This document shows positions 7,303 through 15,927 of a stretch of DNA of 64,000 nt, piece after piece. Numbering within the stretch: position 1 is the stretch's first letter; the number at the start of each line of letters is the position of its first letter. The translations under genes were made by a program, and so were the position numbers. The notes under the pieces were generated by a model that did not search any database, was not told where the DNA came from, and was given only the letters and a program-made list of their open reading frames with translations. Origin of the DNA: Thermohalobaculum sp039026375 (GTDB lineage Bacteria > Pseudomonadota > Alphaproteobacteria > Rhodobacterales > Rhodobacteraceae); the NCBI GenBank assembly GCA_039026375.1, contig JBCCML010000016.1, positions 24,407 through 88,406 on the forward strand, read 5' to 3'.

Positions 7303-8499
7303 TCAGGTTTTGGTCCCGTCCAGGGCGCATCCGGCGGCGATCATCGCGTCGATTTCCTCCGCCGAATAACCTAATTCGGCAAGGATCGCGCGGGTCTCCT
7401 CACCGAATTTCGGCGGCTTCTTTTTGGCCGGTTGGGCCGGGGTGCGCGACATTTTTATTGGATTACCTGTCGTGCGGAAACCATTGATATCAATGGTCAT
7501 TTCGCGAACCATGGTATGCTCTGCCTCCATCACGGCAGGGATCTCCAGCACCGGTCCGGCAGGCACGCCATTCTTCATCAGGGTGCTGGCCAGCTCCTCA
7601 CCGTCCCACTGCGCCATCAGGGGTTCGAACCGGGTCCGCAGCGCTTCCTGATTGGTGATACGTCCGGCATTGCTGCTAAAGGTTGGATCTTCGGCCAATT
7701 CCGGCACGCCCAGCACAGTACAAAGCCGCTTGAATTGCCCCTCATTCCCGCCAGCGATAAATATATCGCAAGTCTTGGTGGGATAGGCGTCGTAGGGGCT
7801 CAAGTTAGTGTGTCTATTGCCGGTGATCTGAGGTGTCTTTCCCGACAGGAAATAGTTGGCATAATGCGGGAATAACAGGGAGACGCCGGTATCATACAGC
7901 GACGCTTCTATGAATTGGCCCTTTCCTGACTTCTCGCGTTCATACAGTGCCATGTTGATCCCGATCGCCGTCGCCATCCCCGTCGCGATGTCGACAATCG
8001 GAATTCCCAAACGCGTCGGCCCACCCCCCGGCACCCCATTCACGCTCATCAGACCGGCCTGCGCCTGAATCACAGCGTCATAGCCGGGCAACCCGCCCAG
8101 GGGTCCATCAGCGCCGAAACCAGAGACTTTGGCGTGGATCAGGCGCGGAAATTTCTTCGATAAAACATGATCATAGCCCAGCCCCCACTTCTCCATCGAG
8201 CCTGGTTTGAAGTTCTCGATCAGGACGTCCGCCGTCGCCAGCAGCTTCAGAAATGCCTCCTGCCCGCTGGCCGAGCGCAGGTCCAATGCCATCCCCCGCT
8301 TGTTGCGATTGATGCCCAGAAAGTAGCTGGCGGCGCCGACCTCCTCGTCGAACGGAGGACCCCAGTGGCGCACGTCGTCGCCCTGTGGCGGCTCGACCTT
8401 GATGACCTCGGCCCCGTGATCGCCCAGCCACTGCGTGCAGAACGGTCCGCCCAGAATGCGTGTCAGATCGATGACGCGAACGCCGTCAAGCGCTCCCAT
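7303..8499 (-). CDS. CaiB/BaiF family III CoA-transferase (second of three)
   Basis: 398 residues. Starts MGALDGVRVIDLTRILGGPFC, contains WLGDHGAEVIKVEPPQGDD and GINRNKRGMALDLRS, and has the catalytic Asp170 in IPIVDIATG. The C-terminus LAELGYSAEEIDAMIAAG is typical for formyl-CoA/succinyl-CoA transferases of this family. The gene begins 20 bp after the beta-subunit CoA-transferase gene and appears to be third in an operon with the two-subunit transferase. Base composition near 7740-8000 is slightly more AT-rich than the surroundings. Substrate not deducible. Confidence 0.93.
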   Translation of the reverse strand: MGALDGVRVIDLTRILGGPFCTQWLGDHGAEVIKVEPPQGDDVRHWGPPFDEEVGAASYFLGINRNKRGMALDLRSASGQEAFLKLLATADVLIENFKPGSMEKWGLGYDHVLSKKFPRLIHAKVSGFGADGPLGGLPGYDAVIQAQAGLMSVNGVPGGGPTRLGIPIVDIATGMATAIGINMALYEREKSGKGQFIEASLYDTGVSLLFPHYANYFLSGKTPQITGNRHTNLSPYDAYPTKTCDIFIAGGNEGQFKRLCTVLGVPELAEDPTFSSNAGRITNQEALRTRFEPLMAQWDGEELASTLMKNGVPAGPVLEIPAVMEAEHTMVREMTIDINGFRTTGNPIKMSRTPAQPAKKKPPKFGEETRAILAELGYSAEEIDAMIAAGCALDGTKT

Positions 8500-8519
8500 G
8501 GCCTCTCTCCCAGGTTAAG

Positions 8520-9263
8520 TTAGGCTGCCAAGCCCCAGACACGGCCGGCAAATTCAGGATAGAACTGTAGGATCTGCGGGGCGATTTCTTGGCGAATACG
8601 CGCCAGGCGCGCGGCATCCGGCGCCGGTGTTTCCGCCACATCGTCCGCGTCGAACGCAAAACCGGTCGCCTCCCGGATGCTGTCCACGGTCTCGCCCGGA
8701 TGGACCGAGCGGAGCGAAAACCGCGCGCGCTGCCGATCAAAATCCATGAGGCAGCGGTTGGTGACCAACGCGTGCGGCCCACCGGGGCGGTGCACGCCCG
8801 GCGCGCTGGTGCCGGGGGCCGAGATGAAATCGACCTTCTCGACCAATGTGCGGGGCGAATGTTCCTCGCGGAACAGGACCACCTTTGGCACAACGTAATA
8901 CATCAAAGCGGACCCAAACGAGCCCGGAAACCGCTTTTTCATCGAGGGATAGTCGCCGATCCCGACCAGGTTGATGTTGGCTTGGCCGTCAATCTGCACC
9001 CCACCCAGAAAGAACGAGTCGATCATGCCCCGCGCAGCGACGTCAAACAGCTCGCGCGCGCCGTCCGTGAACGGGTTGTGCCGGCGCGAATGGATGATGG
9101 AGACCTGCATACGCCCTTGTTTGCGCTCGGCTTTTTCAGCCTTCGCCAGCAGCGCCGCAGCGCCCGGAATGGGAGAGGCCGCGCCCACCGCAACATGGCG
9201 GTCTTCGGCCAGCATGTTGGCCAGGACCGAGATCAACAGCTCCTCGCGGGTCGCCTCGCCCAT
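8520..9263 (-). CDS. CoA-transferase, beta subunit (glutaconate CoA-transferase/IpdB-like)
   Basis: 247-residue class I CoA-transferase beta subunit. Recognisable parts are HVAVGAASPIPGAAALLA, FFLGGVQIDGQANINLVGIG and YVVPKVVLFREEHSPRTLVEKVDFISAPG, followed by GPHALVTNRCLMDFD. Related proteins include glutaconate CoA-transferase and the ring-opening hydrolase IpdB of steroid catabolism; I cannot separate them by eye. Its start ATG shares one base with the stop of the alpha-subunit gene (TGATG), so the two are co-translated. Confidence 0.88.
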   Translation of the reverse strand: MGEATREELLISVLANMLAEDRHVAVGAASPIPGAAALLAKAEKAERKQGRMQVSIIHSRRHNPFTDGARELFDVAARGMIDSFFLGGVQIDGQANINLVGIGDYPSMKKRFPGSFGSALMYYVVPKVVLFREEHSPRTLVEKVDFISAPGTSAPGVHRPGGPHALVTNRCLMDFDRQRARFSLRSVHPGETVDSIREATGFAFDADDVAETPAPDAARLARIRQEIAPQILQFYPEFAGRVWGLAA

Positions 9264-10090
9264 CAGGCGGCGGTCCTGACACTGAGGCCCTGGCCCGCCA
9301 GATAGTCGGCGAACCCGTCCGGCGACCGAGCCGCCGCCGCATAGCGGCGCAGTTCATCGGCATCGGGCGGATAGACATCGGTCAACCCGAGGGGCCAGGC
9401 GCCATTCGGTGCCTCGGCAATCGCGCTAACGTAGAAAGCGGGCAGCGCGCCCGCAGCGGTTGCTTCTTTCTCGAAAAGATCGCCGTCGACGATTTTCTCA
9501 ACAGTTACAAAGGTTTGACGCGAGGCATGCGTCAGCGTTGCCAACTCGCGCTGACGGCCGATGAAGACGTTGCCCTTGGCGTCCGCGTAGGGCGCGTGGA
9601 AGACGGCGACGTCCAGCGGGCGGGCGGGCAAAAGGACGATCGGGTCCTCTTCATTGCTGAACGGGTTCGGAATGGTGCGCCAATCCGGTCTGTGCGCCTC
9701 GATGTCGGAACCGATCAGCCCGCGCAATGGCATGAAGGGCACGCCCTTCTCAACCGCCTGCAACTGCGTGTGCAGGGCGGGGCAGGTCGAGTCCTGCATC
9801 TGGATGCTGCCCGTCTGTACGGCCCGCGAAAACGACGGCGCCAGCCCATACTCCCCCAACGTCACCGCGGCCGCTTCCACACCTGCCACGCAGCCGGCGC
9901 CGATCAGCATGTCGCCCTGCATGGTCGTCAGCGGCAGGCAGTACAGTTGCAGATCGCGCGCGCCGCGCTGGATCAGGGCCCGCGTCACTGCCATGGGCAC
10001 GCCTGAGTAATCTGCGGGCACGCCCATAAGGCAGCCGTCCGTCACCGCCTCGGCAATCTCTTCGACAGAGATGTGATCGACATCGGTCAT
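9263..10090 (-). CDS. CoA-transferase, alpha subunit (glutaconate CoA-transferase/IpdA-like)
   Basis: 275-residue partner of the following beta subunit. Contains LIGAGCVAGVEAAAVTLGEYG, a segment RGLIGSDIEAHRPDWRTIPNPF and PLDVAVFHAPYADAKGNVFIG, all typical of alpha subunits. The frame is open upstream, but ATG 10090 has AGGAG six bases before it and is preferred over ATG 10120. It heads an A-B-CaiB operon transcribed away from the acyl-CoA dehydrogenase across a 205-bp divergent spacer that should hold both promoters. No clear operator palindrome was found there. Confidence 0.88.
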   Translation of the reverse strand: MTDVDHISVEEIAEAVTDGCLMGVPADYSGVPMAVTRALIQRGARDLQLYCLPLTTMQGDMLIGAGCVAGVEAAAVTLGEYGLAPSFSRAVQTGSIQMQDSTCPALHTQLQAVEKGVPFMPLRGLIGSDIEAHRPDWRTIPNPFSNEEDPIVLLPARPLDVAVFHAPYADAKGNVFIGRQRELATLTHASRQTFVTVEKIVDGDLFEKEATAAGALPAFYVSAIAEAPNGAWPLGLTDVYPPDADELRRYAAAARSPDGFADYLAGQGLSVRTAA

Positions 10091-10295
10091 GGCCGCTCCT
10101 GTCATTTGGGCGGTTGTCATCCGCCGGTTCTGGCGGTTCACTACCATCGAAGGGGCGCGGGCCACAAGAACAGGCGGGCAGCGGCGGCGGAGCATCCCAT
10201 GCGCGATGGTGCCTTAATATCTCAAGGAATCCGCCGCGCGCACCGGAAAACCGGCAAGGTTTAGACAAATTGAACGTTTTGGAGAGGGAACCTTA

Positions 10296-11438
10296 ATGGA
10301 GAGCATCTATTTCTCGGACGAGCACGAGGCTTTCCGCGATCAGGTTCGGCGTTTTGTGGTGGAAGAAGTCCGCCCCAACATCGACGCCTGGGAGGAAGCC
10401 GGCGAAATTCCGCGGCATGTCTTCCGCAGAATGGGGGAATTGGGGTTCCTTGGCGTGCGCTACGACGCCCGGCACGGCGGAGCGGAGATGGATGTCTTCG
10501 GCTCCGTCGTACTGGCGGAAGAGTTGGGCCGGTCCGGGATCTCGGGCTTTGCTGCCTCCACTCTGGTTCATGCAGAAATGGCCAGCCCTCACCTTCACCG
10601 ATATGGCAGTGCGGCGCAAAAGGACCGTTGGATGCCCGGCATCATCCGGGGCGAGACGGTCACGGCCATCGGGGTGACCGAACCGGGCGCCGGATCGGAT
10701 GTGGCCGGATTGCAGACGCGGGCCGAGCGGCGCGGGAATGGCTGGCTGCTGAACGGCGCCAAGATGTACATCACCAACGGCGTTCTGGCAGATCTGTACT
10801 TCATTGCGGCGCGGACGGCCCCGGAAGCCAAGCCGTCGCAGGGGTTGTCGATCTTCATGGTCGAGAAGGGGACGCCCGGTTTTCGGGCGGCACAGAAGCT
10901 GGACAAGATGGGGTGGCGCTGTTCCGACACGGCCGAACTGGTGCTGGAGGATGTCGAACTGACGGGCGATGCCCTGTTGGGGGAAGAAGGCCGCGGCTTC
11001 TACCAGATCATGGACAACTTCCAGAACGAGCGGCTGGTCATGGGGGCGTTCGCAACCGGCGAGGCAGAGCGCGCGTTGGAGATCACGCTGGACCACGTCA
11101 AGACGCGCCAGGCTTTTGGCGCGCCGCTCTGGGACAAACAGGCCGTGCGGCTGAAGCTGGCCGATTGTGCGACCCGAATTCAGGCCAACAAGGCGCTGGT
11201 CCACCACACGGCATGGCTGGATGCCCAGGGACGCGACTGCGTGCGGGAGGTCTCGATGATCAAGATCAACGCGGCCGAGATGCTGCAGCATGTGGTCTGG
11301 GAGTGCCTGCAACTGCATGGCGGCTCAGGCTACATGCGCGGCATGGAGATCGAGCGTCTCTACCGCGATGCGCGCATCCAGGCCATCGGCGGCGGCGCAA
11401 CCGAGGTGATGCTGGAGGAGGTGGCCAAGCGGCTTTGA
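10296..11438 (+). CDS. Acyl-CoA dehydrogenase
   Basis: 380-residue flavoprotein that introduces the alpha-beta double bond into an acyl-CoA. Signature segments are AIGVTEPGAGSDVAGLQT, WLLNGAKMYITNG and the C-terminal LQLHGGSGYMRGMEIERLYRDARIQ, in which the Glu of the GMEIE segment is near the usual catalytic base region. Length matches the family. GGAGAGGG lies about six bases before the ATG. It is divergent from the CoA-transferase operon and convergent with sbtB: both stops sit in TGACGCGTCA. Chain-length preference cannot be read from the sequence; location suggests a dedicated catabolic role rather than general beta-oxidation. Confidence 0.94.
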   Translation: MESIYFSDEHEAFRDQVRRFVVEEVRPNIDAWEEAGEIPRHVFRRMGELGFLGVRYDARHGGAEMDVFGSVVLAEELGRSGISGFAASTLVHAEMASPHLHRYGSAAQKDRWMPGIIRGETVTAIGVTEPGAGSDVAGLQTRAERRGNGWLLNGAKMYITNGVLADLYFIAARTAPEAKPSQGLSIFMVEKGTPGFRAAQKLDKMGWRCSDTAELVLEDVELTGDALLGEEGRGFYQIMDNFQNERLVMGAFATGEAERALEITLDHVKTRQAFGAPLWDKQAVRLKLADCATRIQANKALVHHTAWLDAQGRDCVREVSMIKINAAEMLQHVVWECLQLHGGSGYMRGMEIERLYRDARIQAIGGGATEVMLEEVAKRL

Positions 11439-11442
11439 CGCG

Positions 11443-11754
11443 TCAGAACCGCTCGGCCCGCAGCACTTCGCAATCGGTCACGGACACGACGCCGATGTGG
11501 CGCTCCAGCACGGCGAAGGCCGCGTCCAACAGGCCATCGACCCGGTCCGCGCGGACGATGCAGACCACGGCCACCATGCCGCCGGCGCGGCCTATTTGTC
11601 CCTCGCGGCTCCAGCCACCAGACCGGCCTGATCCGCCCAAGACCGGCAACACGGTGTAACCGGTGATGTCGGCCTCTTCCAGGGCGGCCCGAAGACGGCG
11701 TTCCATCGGGCTTTCGATGATGATCTCGACGCGTTTTGCGGGATGGGTCTGCAT
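11443..11754 (-). CDS. sbtB: PII-like regulatory protein, probable SbtB
   Basis: 103 residues with a PII/ferredoxin-like fold pattern: KRVEIIIESPMERRLRAALEE, ITGYTVLPVLGGSGRSGGW as the start of a flexible T-loop, then MVAVVCIVRADRVDGLLDAA. It follows sbtA by four bases and is on the same strand. In cyanobacteria SbtB binds adenine nucleotides including cAMP and gates the bicarbonate transporter SbtA. The adjacent partner makes the assignment sound; the T-loop and C-terminus differ from canonical GlnB, and no C-terminal Cys pair is present. Confidence 0.82.
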   Translation of the reverse strand: MQTHPAKRVEIIIESPMERRLRAALEEADITGYTVLPVLGGSGRSGGWSREGQIGRAGGMVAVVCIVRADRVDGLLDAAFAVLERHIGVVSVTDCEVLRAERF

Positions 11755-11758
11755 GGCT

Positions 11759-12760
11759 TCAGGCTCCGCCAGTGGCGATCGCCACGTAAAGCGGGATGCC
11801 GATGATCAGGTTGAACGGGAAGGTAACGCATAGCGACAGCGTCAGATAGACGGAGGGATTGGCCTCTGGCAGGGCCACGCGCATGGCTGCCGGCACCGCA
11901 ATGTAGGAGGCCGAGGCCGACAGCGTCATCAACAACGCGACACCGCCCGCCGACAGGCCCAGTGCCAGGCCGGTTCCGTAGCCGATGGCGGCACTGATCA
12001 GCGGCATCAGCACGGCAAAGGCGAGGGCGCCGACAGCCACCGCGGTGCGGTTTTCCCGCAGGCCGCGGCCCGCCACCAGCCCCATATCCAGCAGAAACAG
12101 GCAGAGCACGCCCTTGAACGGGTCGGTGATCAGGGGCGAGATTTCGGCCATGCCTTCCGCGCCCGTTGCCATGCCGATCAGGAAGGACCCGACCAACAGC
12201 ACCAGCGAGCCGTTCAGCAGCACCTCGCGCAACAGGCCAGGCTGGGAAGCCGCGGCAACGCCCCCGCCCGCGGCCAGCGCCTCGGCCGGCGCACGGCGGG
12301 CCGCCAGCCACAGGGCGGCCAGGATCGCGGGCGCCTCCATCGCGGCGGCGACGGCGACCATATACCCTTCAGAATCAATGCCTTGAGAGGTCAGCACCGA
12401 GGATGCGGCCACAAAGGTCACGATCGAGATCGAGCCATAGTGGCCCGCCACCGCCGCCGCATCCACGGTGGATAATCGGGTCATCACCCGCAGCATGGCA
12501 AACGCCAGGAAGGGCAGTGCAAAGGACAGCACCGTTCCCGCCACCAGGGACAGAATCAGCGTCGTGTCCACGCCGTGGGCCGCCACCGCCGCCCCGCCCT
12601 TGAACCCGATTGCGAACAACAGGTAGAGCGACAGCCCCTTCGCCACCGCCTCCGGCATGGTCAGGTCTGACCGCGCCAATGCCGCCGCCAACCCCAGCGC
12701 GAAACTCAGGATGATCGGCGACAGCAGGTTCTCCTGCGCCAGCGCAAAGATGTTGTCCAC
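11759..12760 (-). CDS. sbtA: Sodium-dependent bicarbonate transporter SbtA family permease
   Basis: 333-residue membrane protein with about ten spans in two similar halves. The first half begins NLLSPIILSFALGLAAALARSDLTMPEAV and continues LYLLFAIGFKGGAAVA; GHYGSISIVTFVAASSVL and the second-half FLLDMGLVAGRGLRENR and LMTLSASASYIAVPAAMR match conserved SbtA elements. It would import bicarbonate with sodium across the inner membrane. The start is GTG 12760 with a perfect AGGAGGT. A PII-like partner follows, as in cyanobacterial sbtAB. A heterotroph may use it for anaplerotic or carboxylase bicarbonate; purpose here is inferred. Confidence 0.86.
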   Translation of the reverse strand: MDNIFALAQENLLSPIILSFALGLAAALARSDLTMPEAVAKGLSLYLLFAIGFKGGAAVAAHGVDTTLILSLVAGTVLSFALPFLAFAMLRVMTRLSTVDAAAVAGHYGSISIVTFVAASSVLTSQGIDSEGYMVAVAAAMEAPAILAALWLAARRAPAEALAAGGGVAAASQPGLLREVLLNGSLVLLVGSFLIGMATGAEGMAEISPLITDPFKGVLCLFLLDMGLVAGRGLRENRTAVAVGALAFAVLMPLISAAIGYGTGLALGLSAGGVALLMTLSASASYIAVPAAMRVALPEANPSVYLTLSLCVTFPFNLIIGIPLYVAIATGGA

Positions 12761-12845
12761 GGGACCTCCTATGGGACCTCTGGCCTCGGATCCGGGCGCC
12801 TTCTAGTCGGGTTGGCGGGCGTAGGAAAGCGGTTCCACCGGCCCC

Positions 12846-13649
12846 TCAATCGTCCGGGTGCGGATACTCGCAGAAGACGCCGCCCACAAACTCAATGCCC
12901 GGCGCGTGCGGGTCGCCCGGTTGGGTCTTTGCCTCGACCTTGGCGCGGTAATCTTCGGCGCTGTCCTCGGGCATGTAGCCGATGTGGCGGACTTTCTCGT
13001 TGGAGAAAAACCGCTCGCGGTTGTTCGAGATGCCGTAGATCGGGCTGCAGCCGATGCGCTCGGCGACCAGGCAGCGTTCGACCAGTTGCACCAGATCGCG
13101 AAAGCTCATCCAGGTGGACAGGTGGCGCCGGTCCGCGGGCTCGGGGAAGCACGAGTTGATGCGCAGAAGCGCGCTCTCGATCCCGAACTTCATGAAATAG
13201 AGGTATGCCAGATCCTCGACGAAACACTTGGAGACGCCGTAAAGGCTGTCGGGCTTGTGGGGCGTGTCGGTGTCTGCGCCATCTTCGCGCCGCGCATAGC
13301 CCACCGCGTGGATGGACGAGGCATAGACGACGCGCTTGATCCCATGGCGCCGGGCGGCTTCGTAGACGTTGTAACCTCCCTTGATCGAGCTCTCCAGGAT
13401 CTCGGCCCAGGGGCGCTCGACCGGCGCGGCGCCAAAGTGGACCACTGCGTCGCAGCCCTCGACCACCGTCATCATGGCGTCGAAATCGCCCAATTCGGCC
13501 TGGATCACCTCCTCGCCCGGGCCGGCCGGGGCCATCTGATCCCGGTCCGTCAGGCGCAGCGTGTCGGCCAACGGCGCCAGCCCGGCCCTCAACTCGCGGC
13601 CCAGATTTCCGGCCGCCCCGGTGATCAACAATTTCTTGAAACGTGCCAT
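12846..13649 (-). CDS. udh: Uronate dehydrogenase-like SDR
   Basis: 267-residue extended SDR. ITGAAGNLGRELRAGLAPL is the NAD site; VVHFGAAPVERPWAEILE, VYASSIHAVGY and the catalytic DSLYGVSKCFVEDLA (Tyr-x-x-x-Lys) follow in order, then LLRINSCFPEPADRRHLSTW. This closely parallels Agrobacterium uronate dehydrogenase, which oxidises D-galacturonate and D-glucuronate to the lactone. I chose ATG 13649 because GGGGG lies seven bases upstream; ATG 13655 is too close to it. No other uronate genes are nearby, so related sugars remain possible. Confidence 0.8.
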   Translation of the reverse strand: MARFKKLLITGAAGNLGRELRAGLAPLADTLRLTDRDQMAPAGPGEEVIQAELGDFDAMMTVVEGCDAVVHFGAAPVERPWAEILESSIKGGYNVYEAARRHGIKRVVYASSIHAVGYARREDGADTDTPHKPDSLYGVSKCFVEDLAYLYFMKFGIESALLRINSCFPEPADRRHLSTWMSFRDLVQLVERCLVAERIGCSPIYGISNNRERFFSNEKVRHIGYMPEDSAEDYRAKVEAKTQPGDPHAPGIEFVGGVFCEYPHPDD

Positions 13650-13740
13650 GGTCATCCCCCTTTCGGTGCTTCAATCCCCGTTAACGCCGCCACGCGCCCG
13701 CGTCGAGCATATCGGCCGTCCCGGCCTATCCTTGCTGCCC

Positions 13741-14223
13741 CTATCGCCCCAGCAACCGCCGGACCCAGGGCCAAAGGGCAAAGAGGAACAGGCCCGCAGC
13801 GATCGCCAAAGCCCACTGAGCGACCGAGGAATAGGCGTCCGCCGTCCCGTCGAACCCGCCGTAAAGCGTTGCGATCGTTGGATCATCCAGCGCGTAGGTC
13901 ACCTCGTAGATCTGCCCCGGTTCGATCACCTCGTAGAAGTTCGAGCTGCTCTGTTCGACCACGACGATCTTCTGACCATCGAACAGGGCAAATTCATAGC
14001 GCACGTAATAGCGCTGGTTCGACGAGGTGCTGCGCGCCCCCGCAGGACCGCGGCCGTCGCTGGATTCGGTGTATTTGTTCAGGATCTCGGCCGCGGCGCG
14101 GTCCTCACCCAGGGCCAATTGCTCGGCCTTGTCAGCGTAGTTCAGGCCGTTGACCAAGGCCACAATCCCGAAGGTCAGGGCGATAAGGCCGAACGCTCCC
14201 GCAAAGATCCGGGCAATCTGCAT
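13741..14223 (-). CDS. Membrane protein with two terminal spans (DUF3592-like)
   Basis: 160 residues. An N-terminal span (IFAGAFGLIALTFGIVALV) and a C-terminal span (WALAIAAGLFLFALWPW) enclose an extracytoplasmic domain with RYYVRYEFALFDGQKIVVVEQ and EPGQIYEVTYALDDP. That layout resembles DUF3592 proteins of unknown function. It is separated by 30 bp from the upstream DMT transporter gene on the same strand. No function is claimed. Confidence 0.7.
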   Translation of the reverse strand: MQIARIFAGAFGLIALTFGIVALVNGLNYADKAEQLALGEDRAAAEILNKYTESSDGRGPAGARSTSSNQRYYVRYEFALFDGQKIVVVEQSSSNFYEVIEPGQIYEVTYALDDPTIATLYGGFDGTADAYSSVAQWALAIAAGLFLFALWPWVRRLLGR

Positions 14224-14253
14224 CTGCCCCCCGTTATATTCGTCTGCAGCGCC

Positions 14254-15213
14254 TTAGCCGCTGCCTTTAACGTCTGATCCCGAAGGCGTCTCCGCCTCGG
14301 CCCGTTCGCGGCGGGCTTGGCGTTCGCGCCAGGCCAGGTAGAAGCCTGCGGCAAAGACGATCCCACCGCCCAACCAGGTGAATTTGTCCGGTATCTCGCC
14401 GAAGATCCAGGCGCCCAGGAACGCCACCCAGATCAGGCGCAGAAACTCGAACGGCATCACCACCGTGGGCTCCGTCTCCTTCAGGCTTTGGCTGATGCAC
14501 ATCTGTGCCACCGTGCCCGTGACGCCGATGGCCACCATCCAGACCCATCCCTCGGTGCTGGGCCACGACCAGAACCACAGCGCCGGGCCCAGCGTGTAGA
14601 CCGCCAGGAAGATGTTCATGTAGGCGACGATCGTCAGGCTGGACTCGGTTCGGCTCATCACCTTGATGATCGTCAGCACCACCGCCCAGCAAAACGATGC
14701 GATCAGAACCAGGACCGGACCCTGGTCCAAGGGGATGAATCCTGGGCGCAAAATGACCAAAACTCCTAAAAATCCCATTAAAATTGCGATCCAGCGGCGC
14801 AGGCGGAACCGCTCGCCCAGGATGAGCACGGATAAGACCGCCGCGAAGATCGGGGCCGAGAAGCCCAGCGCGGTTGCGTAGGCCACTTCGGTGATCGAAA
14901 GGGCGTAGAAAAACATCATCATCGCGCCCGCGTTGATGACGCCGCGCGCGGCGTGCAACCCCAGGCGTTTGGTGTGCAAAAAGCCCAGGCCCGAGGACAT
15001 CAGCACCGGCAAAAAAACGAGGAATCCAAATACGTTGCGGAAGAAAGCTATCTGCAGGGGGTGCAGTTCGGCCGCGGCCAGTTTGATCATTGAATGCATG
15101 ACCGAAAAGGCCAGCGTCGACAGGCACATCAAGACGATGCCGCGCACCTCCGGCGGGGCCTTGGCCCAGGCCTCCTGGTAACCGGCTGTGTACTTCTGGG
15201 GCAGGAAGTCCAT
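14254..15213 (-). CDS. EamA-family (drug/metabolite superfamily) transporter
   Basis: 319 residues with ten membrane spans in two EamA halves. The first half has HSMIKLAAAELHPLQIAFFRNVFGF, the second FCWAVVLTIIKVMSRTES and MPFEFLRLIWVAFLGAWIFGE. A highly basic tail (WRERQARRERAEAE) ends the protein. ATG 15213 is preferred over upstream in-frame codons because homologues start near MDFLPQKY. Substrate unknown; members move amino acids, nucleosides or other metabolites. Confidence 0.87.
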   Translation of the reverse strand: MDFLPQKYTAGYQEAWAKAPPEVRGIVLMCLSTLAFSVMHSMIKLAAAELHPLQIAFFRNVFGFLVFLPVLMSSGLGFLHTKRLGLHAARGVINAGAMMMFFYALSITEVAYATALGFSAPIFAAVLSVLILGERFRLRRWIAILMGFLGVLVILRPGFIPLDQGPVLVLIASFCWAVVLTIIKVMSRTESSLTIVAYMNIFLAVYTLGPALWFWSWPSTEGWVWMVAIGVTGTVAQMCISQSLKETEPTVVMPFEFLRLIWVAFLGAWIFGEIPDKFTWLGGGIVFAAGFYLAWRERQARRERAEAETPSGSDVKGSG

Positions 15214-15302
15214 GCCCTTGCTTGATCGCAAGTGCGCCCCGGCGCAATCTTCGGGCAAAGCGGCAGGGCAATGATCCGCCGGTTGATGGAGGGGAGATCG
15301 CG

Positions 15303-15773
15303 GTGGACGCTGGATTTGAGGCACTGATCAAGCAGATGACCCAGGCCGCGTGCCGGGGGGACGGACAGGGCGTGGCGGCGTGTTTTACGGGCGACGGCGT
15401 CTATCACGACGTTTTCTACGGCAGCTTCCAAGGCGCTGATATCATTGACCTAATCGAAGCTTACTTCCATCGCGACGGCACAGATTTCCGGTGGGATCTG
15501 CATGACCCGGTGGCCTTGGAAGGCGTCGGCTATGCCCGCTATGTCTTTTCGTATGCCTCCAAGCTGGAGGGCCATGAGGGCAGGCGGGCCTGCTTTGAAG
15601 GGGTCGCGATCTGCCGCCTGCAGGACGGACTGATCACCGATTACCGCGAGGTCGCGAACGCCGCCACGGGCCTGTCGCTGATCGGCTTTCCGGACGCAAG
15701 GGTGGCCAAGTTCATCGCCCGCGAGGCGCGCGATCTGCTGGCCCGGGACGAGGCGGCTGCGCACCGAAATTAA
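15303..15773 (+). CDS. NTF2-like (SnoaL-type) protein
   Basis: 156 residues, GTG start with GGAGGGGA seven bases upstream. FEALIKQMTQAACRGDGQGVAACFTGDGVYHDVFYGSFQGADII is the usual cone-shaped NTF2 opening helix and strand, later VAICRLQDGLITDYREV. Such proteins are small hydratases, isomerases or ligand binders. Stands alone, divergent from the EamA transporter. Confidence 0.78.
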   Translation: MDAGFEALIKQMTQAACRGDGQGVAACFTGDGVYHDVFYGSFQGADIIDLIEAYFHRDGTDFRWDLHDPVALEGVGYARYVFSYASKLEGHEGRRACFEGVAICRLQDGLITDYREVANAATGLSLIGFPDARVAKFIAREARDLLARDEAAAHRN

Positions 15774-15796
15774 CCCCTTGGCGCTGGGATTGGGCG

Positions 15797-15851
15797 CGTA
15801 TGACAAACGTATGCCAAGCGTATGATTTGCGTATGCCAAATGGTCTGACCA
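15797..15851. repeat. Five phased 11-bp units ending in a TGGTCTGACCA site
   Basis: CGTATG recurs at 15797, 15808, 15819 and 15830 with exactly 11-bp spacing (units CGTATGACAAA, CGTATGCCAAG, CGTATGATTTG, CGTATGCCAAA); the fifth unit is TGGTCTGACCA (15841-15851), a near-perfect palindrome like operators of FadR/PdhR-type GntR regulators. It lies between two convergent genes, so no promoter of an annotated gene explains it. Confidence 0.7.
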
Positions 15852-15893
15852 AGGTCGACTGGGCATCCGTTAACGCGGCGGGCGCCCGTTCAG

Positions 15894-15927
15894 GAACAGG
15901 TAACGCCTGCGAACAGGCAACGCCGCC
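15894..15927. repeat. Two 17-bp direct repeats
   Basis: GAACAGGTAACGCCTGC at 15894 and GAACAGGCAACGCCGCC at 15911 are adjacent imperfect copies running into the stop codon of the oxidoreductase gene. Confidence 0.6.

Noticed and set aside
7615..7640. GGGTTCGAACCGGG, tRNA T-arm-like
   Set aside because: Lies inside the second CaiB coding frame and no acceptor stem or anticodon arm can be built around it.
10628..11659. Second reading frame within the acyl-CoA dehydrogenase
   Set aside because: Arginine/glycine-rich composition without motifs, typical for GC-rich shadow frames.
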